From positions 1-9,162 of the forward strand of contig JAAYHP010000277.1 in assembly GCA_012735355.1 (NCBI GenBank): a stretch of 9,162 nt of DNA. The letters are read 5' to 3'. This document shows, in pieces, positions 1 to 4,602 of the stretch. The position numbers and the translations under genes are program-made. The notes under the pieces are model-generated. The model worked only from the letters and a program-made list of their open reading frames with translations. It did not search any database and was not told the DNA's origin. Every line of letters starts with the position of its first letter. Position 1 is the first letter of the stretch. The DNA comes from Lysinibacillus sp. (GTDB taxonomy: Bacteria; Bacillota; Bacilli; Bacillales_A; Planococcaceae).

Positions 1-1
1 G

Positions 2-127
2 CAACAAGGTATCGGACGATTAATTCGTACTTCGAAAGATTATGGAGACATTCACATTTTATTAAACGAAGAAGAAAGCAAGTTAAAATCTCATTTTCTT
101 GACATTTTACCAGTACAACCGCAATAA
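2..127 (+). CDS. dinG: DinG/XPD-type ATP-dependent helicase, C-terminal end only (5' partial)
   Basis: Only the last 41 codons and the TAA stop lie in the window. The visible start, QQGIGRLIRT, is helicase motif VI (QxxGRxxR), which contacts ATP with its arginines in superfamily 2 helicases. The combination GRLIR followed by a K/D-x-G turn and a tail ending FLDILP is typical of DinG-like (XPD-family) 5'-3' DNA helicases, which act in repair and in resolving DNA structures. One oddity is that the D-x-R usually found a few residues after the glycine of the turn is replaced here by LLNEEES. This may be a divergent DinG or a related YoaA-like helicase. The iron-sulfur and exonuclease regions that would decide lie outside the window. 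A strong terminator follows 11 nt after the stop, so this gene ends its transcript. Confidence 0.65.
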   Translation, partial: QQGIGRLIRTSKDYGDIHILLNEEESKLKSHFLDILPVQPQ

Positions 128-138
128 AAACACCTATG

Positions 139-180
139 TGCAAAAAGTCTATATAGATTTTTTGCATTTTTTTTATTTTT
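139..180 (+). terminator. Rho-independent terminator of the helicase gene
   Basis: TGCAAAAAGTCT (139-150) pairs with AGATTTTTTGCA (155-166) around a 4-nt ATAT loop, with one G-T pair. The T-rich run at 167-180 (only one A) follows directly. The stem is nearly symmetrical and A-rich on its left arm, so it may work less strongly in the other direction, but no gene ends there. Confidence 0.85.
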
Positions 181-192
181 TGGGAATATAAT
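162..192 (+). promoter_or_regulatory. Possible sigma-A promoter of fabG
   Basis: A perfect TATAAT at 187-192 is preceded by TTGCAT at 162-167, but the spacer is 19 bp and the -35 box overlaps the terminator of the upstream gene. If used, transcription would start near 199 and give a leader of about 112 nt. It is the best -10 in the gap but is only weakly supported. Confidence 0.35.
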
Positions 193-204
193 TTTATAAA
201 ATTT

Positions 205-261
205 GTTGAAAGAAGTCGTGTTGGGACGAAAGGTACATTCGTGTTGGGCGGTTATTTCAAC
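205..261 (+). repeat. Inverted repeat enclosing a 10-bp direct repeat in the fabG leader
   Basis: GTTGAAA (205-211) and TTTCAAC (255-261) are perfect complements. They enclose two copies of TCGTGTTGGG, at 216-225 and 239-248, 23 bp apart. The first copy can also fold locally as TCGT(216-219)/ACGA(226-229) with a GTTGGG loop. The element lies between the candidate promoter and the ribosome binding site of fabG, so it could be a structured leader or a pair of protein-binding sites. No known riboswitch or T-box motif was recognised. Confidence 0.45.
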
Positions 262-310
262 TCCGGTGGCTAATTTGATTGAACATCTTAATGAAAAAGG
301 AGTGGGGTAC

Positions 311-1051
311 ATGCGGTTAGACGGAAAGGTGGCCATTATTACAGGAAGTGCTAGTGGAATCGGGAAGGCTGCAACAGAACTGTTTTTGCAAAAAGGAGCA
401 AAAGTGGTTATTGCAGATATTAATGCGGAAGCGGGAAAACAATATGAAGAAGAACTATTGAAACAAGAGTATGATGTTTTTTTTTATCCTTTAAATGTTT
501 CGAATAAAGAAGAAGTAGAGAAAATGGTGGAAATTGTTAAAGAAAAGTACGGTCGCATTGATATACTTATTAATAATGCAGGAATTACCCGAGATGCCAT
601 GCTTACGAAAATGACAGAAGAGCAATTTAATGAAGTGATCGACGTCAATTTAAAAGGGGTATTTCATTGTACCCAAGCGGTGGCAAAAGTGATGAGTGAA
701 CAAGGGAAAGGGAAAATTATAAATACTTCATCTGTCAGCGGGATTTATGGAAATATTGGTCAAACAAATTATGCAGCGGCAAAAGCGGCAATTGTGGGCA
801 TGACAAAGACGTGGGCAAAGGAATTAGGGAAAAAAGGTATTCAAGTAAATGCCGTTGCACCAGGGTTTACGAAGACGACAATGGTTGAAAAAATGCCTGA
901 AAAAATTTTAGCTTACATGGAGTCAATTACAAGTTTGAAAAGATTAGGGGAGCCAAAAGATATTGCCGATGCTTATTTGTTTTTAGCTTCCGATCGTTCA
1001 AATTATATTACTGGGCACGTCCTTCATGTAGATGGAGGAATTATGATGTAA
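311..1051 (+). CDS. fabG: FabG-like short-chain dehydrogenase/reductase (3-oxoacyl-ACP/CoA reductase family)
   Basis: The 246-residue product is a classical SDR of FabG length. It is predicted to interconvert 3-oxoacyl and 3-hydroxyacyl thioesters in the cytosol. Visible motifs are the Rossmann glycine motif TGSASGIG (11-18), NNAG (88-91), the FabG-like extension GITRDAML, and the catalytic tetrad N113, S141, Y154, K158 (YAAAK). The C-terminus has SNYITGHVLHVDGG, as in FabG. D36 ends the second beta-strand (VVIADIN), and the glycine motif lacks the basic residue of TGASRGIG. Both features favour NAD(H) over the NADPH of biosynthetic FabG. The start is ATG 311 because AAGGAG (297-302) lies 8 nt upstream. 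The frame stays open to 203, but that stretch has no ribosome binding site and no family resemblance. The gene stands alone, not in a fabD-fabG-acpP cluster, so it is probably a paralogue and may act on CoA esters such as acetoacetyl-CoA. Confidence 0.85.
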   Translation: MRLDGKVAIITGSASGIGKAATELFLQKGAKVVIADINAEAGKQYEEELLKQEYDVFFYPLNVSNKEEVEKMVEIVKEKYGRIDILINNAGITRDAMLTKMTEEQFNEVIDVNLKGVFHCTQAVAKVMSEQGKGKIINTSSVSGIYGNIGQTNYAAAKAAIVGMTKTWAKELGKKGIQVNAVAPGFTKTTMVEKMPEKILAYMESITSLKRLGEPKDIADAYLFLASDRSNYITGHVLHVDGGIMM

Positions 1052-1123
1052 TTTGTCGACAAAAAATGGACAAAAAAAGTTGAAAAAATATTCACAATAA
1101 ATTAATATCTTAGATATGTGCAT

Positions 1124-1153
1124 AAGAAAACCCTCCCCAAAAGTAGGGGAGGG
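1124..1153 (-). terminator. Terminator of the ba3 oxidase operon, between convergent genes
   Basis: On the minus strand CCCTCCCC (1153-1146) pairs with GGGGAGGG (1138-1131) around a 7-nt loop, and a TTTTCTT stretch (1130-1124) follows. The 8-bp stem is very GC-rich. The plus-strand side has no T-run after the stem, so it is mainly a minus-strand terminator. No other terminator is visible for fabG, which converges on this site and may use it inefficiently. Confidence 0.85.
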
Positions 1154-1173
1154 AATTGTAGTTTATCATTTGA

Positions 1174-2871
1174 TTACCAAAGTTTGTAACCAACAGAACC
1201 AAGTGGAGAGTTATTGATGATATCAAAGATTGGGATTGTGTAAGCAAAGATAATAACCGCAATCATGATTACGCCCCAAACTTTGAAGTTTTCCAATATA
1301 GCTGGAGTAGGAGCAGATCCTGCTGCAACTTCTCCGATTGGGAATTCTTCTTCTCCTTTTGGTGCAAAGAATGAAACATAAATAATTAATGCTGTAATGA
1401 TTAGAATCGCAATGAATAGGATGGAACCACCAATGGCTTGTGCCACTTGGTATGAAATCCATTCAGTTGCTTGTTCTGAACCTCCGTAAGTGGAGTAAGC
1501 AGAACGACGTGGGGCACCAAGTAAACCGGCAACGTGCATTGCACCTGACATAATTGCCATACCGATTGCCCATAAAATACCAACGCAGTTTGCCATGCTA
1601 TTGGCACGTTTTGTTAATTTTCTACCATTTAGGTGTGGTATTAACCAGAAGGCTGCACCGATGTATGTTAATGCAACACCTGTAGCAACCGTTAAGTGGA
1701 AGTGACCTGTTACCCAAATTGTGTTGTGAACTAATTCGTTCAATTGGTATGATGCGTTAACGATACCTGTCGCACCACCAGGAATGAATGCAACCATCGC
1801 AATGAATGGTAATAGGAAACGAGAGTCATTCCAAGGTAATTTTTTAAACCATCCGAAAATACCTTTTCCTCCAAGTTCACGACCGCGTAATTCGAATGTC
1901 GCGAATAGGGAGAAAGCAGTCATTAAAGATGGTACAACAACGAACATTGTTAAAATTGTTTGAATGAATTTCCATAACGGATCAATACCAGGTTCTGTAA
2001 ATTGGTGGTGAAGACCAACTGGTACTGAAAGAATTAAGAACAACATGAATGAAAGTTTTGCTAAAGCATCAGAGAAAATTTTTCCTCCAATAACTTTCGG
2101 AATAACTACATACCAAATCATGTAAGCAGGTAGTAACCAGAAGTATACTAATGCGTGACCGAAGTACCAGAATAATGTTCTAGAAAGTAGTACGTCAACT
2201 CGCTCAACTAGGCCTAAAGACCAAGGGATTAATTGTACTAACACTTCAACAGCTACACCTAATGTAGCTACGAACCATAGGAAGTTGTTTACGACAACCA
2301 TGAATCCTAACAATGGAGTTGTTTGACCTTTATGTTCTTTTCTCCATTGATTGAATCTCATTACTTGAGCTAGAGAAGAAAGCCATGAACCAACAATAAC
2401 TAATGCAAGACCTAAATAGTAAATCCAGTGTGCTTGTAATGGTGCATAGAATGTGTAAAGGACAGATGCTTCATTAGTAAGAATCATTGCAGCAGCTGCT
2501 ACTAATCCAACGGTTGAAACCCAGAAACCAGCCCAACCGATTGCGCGTTGTTTATCAGTGAAAGTTCCACAAGAGCGACTTACACCAGCTGCTTGGAATC
2601 CCATAATAAAGAACGTAGTTAATACAAGACCAAGTAGCACGCCGTGAACTGTTAATACTTGATAGTAGTTAATGAAACTTGGTAAATCAAAGGAACCGGA
2701 ACGAACTAATACTTGAAGTAATCCTGCAATACCACCTAAAAATAATGCTATGAATGCGACATAAATATGAGCTAAAGCAAGTTTTGCATCTCGACGGTCC
2801 ACTTTTTCAATTTTTTCTTTAACACTTGTTGTAATAGTACTTTGTGTAGTTTCCTTAGTTGCTGTTGTCAT
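1174..2871 (-). CDS. cbaA: Cytochrome c oxidase subunit I, ba3-type (class B heme-copper oxidase)
   Basis: This 565-residue polytopic membrane protein is the catalytic subunit that reduces O2 to water and pumps protons. The low-spin heme ligands are H76 and H392. The high-spin heme ligand is H390 (VTGHFHLTVATG). The CuB ligands are H239, H288 and H289 (GLHHQFTEPG). Y243, four residues after H239, is the expected cross-linked tyrosine (GHALVYFWLLPAY). By spacing to the Thermus ba3 enzyme, the K-type proton path is conserved: Y250, Y254, S315 and T318. The class B signatures and the length, close to the Thermus subunit of about 560 residues, separate it from A-type CtaD and from cbb3. The His-Ala of GHAL replaces the more usual His-Pro. 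The first 11 codons overlap subunit II in another frame. AAAGGTGG (2888-2881) lies 9 nt before ATG 2871, so translation is probably coupled. The heme type (a, o or b) cannot be read from sequence. Confidence 0.95.
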   Translation of the reverse strand: MTTATKETTQSTITTSVKEKIEKVDRRDAKLALAHIYVAFIALFLGGIAGLLQVLVRSGSFDLPSFINYYQVLTVHGVLLGLVLTTFFIMGFQAAGVSRSCGTFTDKQRAIGWAGFWVSTVGLVAAAAMILTNEASVLYTFYAPLQAHWIYYLGLALVIVGSWLSSLAQVMRFNQWRKEHKGQTTPLLGFMVVVNNFLWFVATLGVAVEVLVQLIPWSLGLVERVDVLLSRTLFWYFGHALVYFWLLPAYMIWYVVIPKVIGGKIFSDALAKLSFMLFLILSVPVGLHHQFTEPGIDPLWKFIQTILTMFVVVPSLMTAFSLFATFELRGRELGGKGIFGWFKKLPWNDSRFLLPFIAMVAFIPGGATGIVNASYQLNELVHNTIWVTGHFHLTVATGVALTYIGAAFWLIPHLNGRKLTKRANSMANCVGILWAIGMAIMSGAMHVAGLLGAPRRSAYSTYGGSEQATEWISYQVAQAIGGSILFIAILIITALIIYVSFFAPKGEEEFPIGEVAAGSAPTPAILENFKVWGVIMIAVIIFAYTIPIFDIINNSPLGSVGYKLW

Positions 2872-3349
2872 TTGGATCCACCACCTTTAACGTTGAGTAC
2901 ATTAGTGCGTGACCAGTACCGCAATACTCATTACATACAATTGTATATTCGCCAACCTCATCAACTGTTGTAATCTTTTCAGATACATAACCAGGCTCAA
3001 GCATTAAGTTAATGTTTGTTCCTGCAATACCTAAACCGTGAATAACGTCTTTTGTCGTAGCGATGAATCGTACTTTAGAGCCAACTGGGATTTCGATTTC
3101 CATTGGAGTGTAAGCGAAAGCTTGCGCTACAAGTACAACTTCATAATCCCAATCTTTCCCTTCTACTTTGTGAACACCAGGGTTGTCAAATGGAGCGATT
3201 TCATCAACTTTTTCATAGTTAATCGTCCATTTAGAGTTGTTTGGATGCGTTCCACCATGGAATGCGCTTACACCAAGAACAATTAGGAATACAAGTAGTG
3301 TACCTCCACCGAATACGAGCCACCACTTCTCATATTTGTGTATTTCCAT
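2855..3349 (-). CDS. cbaB: Cytochrome c oxidase subunit II, ba3-type, CuA-binding
   Basis: The 164-residue protein has one N-terminal membrane helix (about 10-30) and a cupredoxin domain outside the cytoplasmic membrane. That domain carries the dinuclear CuA centre that accepts electrons from cytochrome c. The ligands are H104 (DVIHGL), C139, C143, H147 and M150 within CNEYCGTGHALM, with E141 as the backbone-carbonyl position. The short length, single helix and GTNINLMLEPG segment are typical of ba3-type subunit II rather than the longer CtaC. E7, in YEKWWL just before the helix, matches the position of the Thermus subunit II glutamate (YEKGWL) proposed as the entry to the K-type proton path. 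AGGAGG (3362-3357) lies 7 nt before the ATG. The gene starts 27 nt after subunit IIa and overlaps subunit I by 17 nt. There is no cytochrome c domain fused at the C-terminus. Confidence 0.95.
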   Translation of the reverse strand: MEIHKYEKWWLVFGGGTLLVFLIVLGVSAFHGGTHPNNSKWTINYEKVDEIAPFDNPGVHKVEGKDWDYEVVLVAQAFAYTPMEIEIPVGSKVRFIATTKDVIHGLGIAGTNINLMLEPGYVSEKITTVDEVGEYTIVCNEYCGTGHALMYSTLKVVDPNDNSN

Positions 3350-3376
3350 TGTTTTCCCTCCTAAAGAGTTTTGAGA

Positions 3377-3502
3377 TTAGAAACGTCCGATAAACAAATC
3401 GAAGCAATAGACCCATACGATAATAATGACTAGGCCTACACCAAAAGTAGCAAAAAGAGTACCTTTTAAATTGTCATCGGATGACTTTTTTTGTTTTGTC
3501 AT
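3377..3502 (-). CDS. cbaD: Cytochrome c oxidase subunit IIa (2A), 41-aa single-helix subunit
   Basis: A 41-codon gene begins MTKQKKSSDDNLKGTL, runs into one hydrophobic helix (about residues 15-34) and ends FIGRF. This matches the small ba3 oxidase subunit IIa (COX2A family): a charged N-terminus, an LKGTL motif, one helix and a short basic tail. In the Thermus enzyme this subunit supplies the helix that A-type oxidases have as part of subunit II. The start is well supported: AGGAGG (3515-3510) lies 7 nt before the ATG. It is the first gene of the operon, 27 nt ahead of subunit II. The symbol cbaD follows Thermus usage and may differ in other genomes. Confidence 0.9.
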   Translation of the reverse strand: MTKQKKSSDDNLKGTLFATFGVGLVIIIVWVYCFDLFIGRF

Positions 3503-3537
3503 GTCTCTCCCTCCTATGTAATTAAATATGGTACCTC

Positions 3538-3553
3538 ACGAATCATCATAATA
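3538..3553 (-). promoter_or_regulatory. Candidate activator-dependent promoter of the ba3 oxidase operon
   Basis: On the minus strand there are two overlapping -10 candidates, TATTAT (3553-3548) and TATGAT (3550-3545). No good -35 box is seen: the hexamer at 3573-3568 is CATCTA. With TATGAT, the start site would fall near 3538, about 35 nt upstream of the first ATG. The lack of a -35 next to an FNR-like site fits a promoter that needs an activator. Confidence 0.5.
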
Positions 3554-3571
3554 AAAATAAAATCCGTTAGA

Positions 3572-3587
3572 TGTGATAAAAATCACA
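3572..3587. promoter_or_regulatory. FNR/CRP-family operator TGTGA-N6-TCACA
   Basis: The 16-bp site TGTGATAAAAATCACA has perfect 5-bp arms and the N6 spacing of the Bacillus Fnr and CRP consensus. Its centre (3579.5) is 41.5 bp upstream of the start predicted from the TATGAT box (3538), the classic class II activator position. It stands upstream of an oxygen-reducing enzyme operon, which fits oxygen-responsive control. Which CRP/FNR-family regulator binds cannot be told from the site alone. Confidence 0.7.
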
Positions 3588-3600
3588 GTTCTAATATCGA

Positions 3601-3620
3601 AATGTGAAATTAATGTGAAA
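3601..3620. repeat. Tandem AATGTGAAA repeat, 11-bp period, upstream of the FNR-like site
   Basis: AATGTGAAA occurs at 3601-3609 and again at 3612-3620, one helical turn apart on the same face of the DNA. It lies between the cheX terminator and the FNR-like palindrome. The repeated TGTGAA core resembles reported ResD-type response-regulator sites (TTGTGAA), which would suit a respiratory promoter. The match is partial and the assignment is inference. Confidence 0.4.
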
Positions 3621-3632
3621 GGTAAAATTGTG

Positions 3633-3664
3633 GAAAAAATAAAAAAGCCTCCAATTTTGAGGCT
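3633..3664 (-). terminator. Rho-independent terminator of cheX
   Basis: On the minus strand AGCCTC (3664-3659) pairs with GAGGCT (3651-3646) around a 7-nt loop. A 14-nt run of T with a single A (TTTTTTATTTTTT) follows. It lies about 30 nt after the cheX stop and isolates that gene from the oxidase operon downstream on the same strand. Confidence 0.85.
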
Positions 3665-3693
3665 CTAATCGAATTGACATATGTAATTATTTA

Positions 3694-4149
3694 CTATTCA
3701 TCTACTGTAAATAAAACATTTAAAAATCCGATATCTTCTACCATTGTTGGAAGTTTAAAGGCCTTTTCAAAGCCGTAAAGTTTTGTATTACCAACAATTA
3801 CAGTTGGAGGTGTAATATCGATTTTTAAATTTTGCTCACTCGCTTTAATACTTAAATTTCCAGCGAACATATTGCCGAATTCCCCTGTAAATGATTCCAA
3901 CATTTCGCCTTCTAAATTCATGCCAAACATTTTCGTACCAATGGCAGAGAAGGTAGAGGTAGTACTATCAATAATTACTCTTCCTTTAATATCACCAGTT
4001 AATCCAACTAATACACCGATCTCTTCTTGAATGAAAGGATCTGTCAGCAAAGAAGGTGGTTGTATATTAATATTCATTGGAATGAGTGTTTTCAATGATT
4101 GGATAGATCCGTTTAATATTGTTTGTACATGAGTAGAAGTTACTGTCAA
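3694..4149 (-). CDS. cheX: CheX/CheC-family protein (probable CheY-P phosphatase), TTG start
   Basis: The 151-residue soluble protein resembles the CheX branch of the CheC/CheX/FliY family, which dephosphorylates the chemotaxis response regulator CheY. The family motif E-x-x-N is seen once, as E90-F-G-N93 in FTGEFGNMFAGN. CheX normally has one such catalytic pair per chain, while CheC has two. Preceding strands (VGLTGDIKGRVIIDS) fit the family fold. I start it at TTG 4149 because AAGGATGTGAT (4164-4154), nearly identical to the ideal AAGGAGGTGAT, ends 4 nt before it. An ATG at 4191 is in frame but has no ribosome binding site and would bury this one inside the gene. The stop TAG is followed in frame by TAA. 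No other chemotaxis gene is in the window, so its partner response regulator is unknown. It could serve another two-component pathway. Confidence 0.75.
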   Translation of the reverse strand: MTVTSTHVQTILNGSIQSLKTLIPMNINIQPPSLLTDPFIQEEIGVLVGLTGDIKGRVIIDSTTSTFSAIGTKMFGMNLEGEMLESFTGEFGNMFAGNLSIKASEQNLKIDITPPTVIVGNTKLYGFEKAFKLPTMVEDIGFLNVLFTVDE

Positions 4150-4204
4150 AATTATCACATCCTTTTTCTTATATTTTACCCATTTTAACATGTTTGGTAG
4201 GACT

Positions 4205-4237
4205 AGTATATAAAAGAATTTTTGACAATTAATACAA
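4205..4237 (-). promoter_or_regulatory. Weak candidate promoter of cheX
   Basis: A TATACT (4210-4205) on the minus strand is a possible -10. The -35-like hexamers TTGTCA (4228-4223) and TTGTAT (4237-4232) sit at poor spacings of 12 and 21 bp. No SigD (motility) consensus was found. The site overlaps the strong divergent promoter of the small ORF, so the two may interfere. Confidence 0.25.
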
Positions 4238-4249
4238 TTTTATTATAAT
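4222..4249 (+). promoter_or_regulatory. Consensus sigma-A promoter of the 26-aa peptide gene
   Basis: TTGACA (4222-4227) and TATAAT (4244-4249) both match the consensus perfectly, with a 16-bp spacer. Transcription should start near 4256, about 40 nt before the ATG of the small gene. It is the best sigma-A promoter in the window and points only at the small ORF. Confidence 0.8.
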
Positions 4250-4294
4250 TTACAATAAATGAAAAATATTCTCAATTAAAAGGATGCTTAAAGT

Positions 4295-4375
4295 ATGATT
4301 AATTTCTTTATCGCTGGGACAATTGCTTTATATGGATGGATTGGTACATACGTTTATAAAAATGTGACGAAATAG
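4295..4375 (+). CDS. 26-aa hydrophobic membrane peptide of unknown function
   Basis: The 26-codon gene starts MINFFIAGTIALYGW and ends KNVTK before TAG. Residues 2-22 are hydrophobic and contain three glycines and three aromatic Trp/Tyr residues. The C-terminus is basic, so a single-pass membrane peptide with its tail in the cytoplasm is likely. AAAAGGATG precedes the ATG with 8 nt between GGATG and the start. A perfect sigma-A promoter lies about 40 nt further upstream. Those two signals are why I call it a real gene despite its size. It is divergent from cheX and about 230 nt upstream of dynA on the same strand. I do not recognise the family. Size and layout resemble small helper subunits of membrane complexes, such as CydX, or SpoVM-like peptides, but that is only analogy. 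Confidence 0.65.
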   Translation: MINFFIAGTIALYGWIGTYVYKNVTK

Positions 4376-4490
4376 TTGTGAACAATGTTGAATTCTTTAG
4401 CTTTAGGATATTTCTCCTCTTTTCGAGTGAATTCGTATAATTTTTTTATATGAAAAGAAAGTACAAATGACCTCTCTCCATACTATTCAA

Positions 4491-4529
4491 TGGAAAATCC
4501 GCTATTTTTCCCCAAACTTTTTTTATTTT
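4491..4529 (+). terminator. Possible weak terminator after the small ORF
   Basis: GGAAAA (4492-4497) can pair with TTTTCC (4506-4511), and a seven-T run begins at 4518. The stem is short and AT-rich and the T-run is displaced by 6 nt, so efficiency is doubtful. The rest of 4376-4538 shows no convincing gene. The only ATG reading frame noticed encodes 22 residues without a ribosome binding site. Confidence 0.3.
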
Positions 4530-4538
4530 CTAGCCGTT

Positions 4539-4567
4539 TTGCTTTTAAACCATGTTAATATTATAAT
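4539..4567 (+). promoter_or_regulatory. Likely sigma-A promoter of dynA
   Basis: TATAAT at 4562-4567 matches the consensus, and TTGCTT at 4539-4544 gives an ideal 17-bp spacer, although this -35 matches TTGACA only at its first three positions. The start would fall near 4574, leaving a leader of about 29 nt before the dynA ATG. Confidence 0.6.
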
Positions 4568-4602
4568 TGTGACAGAAATAAGAACAAAGGGGTATTTGTT
4601 GC

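Noticed and set aside
203..310. In-frame upstream extension of fabG from TTG 203 (36 extra residues)
   Set aside because: There is no ribosome binding site before it, the extra residues do not resemble SDR proteins, and ATG 311 has AAGGAG at ideal spacing.
91..336. Minus-strand open frame across the helicase end and fabG leader
   Set aside because: It runs through the terminator and the fabG start, has no ribosome binding site and resembles no protein I know.
1052..1063. Perfect palindrome TTTGTCGACAAA directly after the fabG stop
   Set aside because: It has no loop and no T-run suited to a terminator, matches no operator I can name, and a 12-bp palindrome can occur by chance in AT-rich DNA.
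1223..1607. Minus-strand alternative-frame open frames within the oxidase subunit I gene
   Set aside because: They overlap strongly conserved coding sequence in another frame and lack start signals.
3038..3286. Plus-strand 82-codon open frame opposite subunit II
   Set aside because: It lies antisense to the CuA domain and membrane helix of subunit II and is a by-product of that coding sequence.
4385..4453. 22-codon frame starting at an ATG after the small ORF
   Set aside because: There is no ribosome binding site, the composition is unremarkable, and no promoter points specifically at it.
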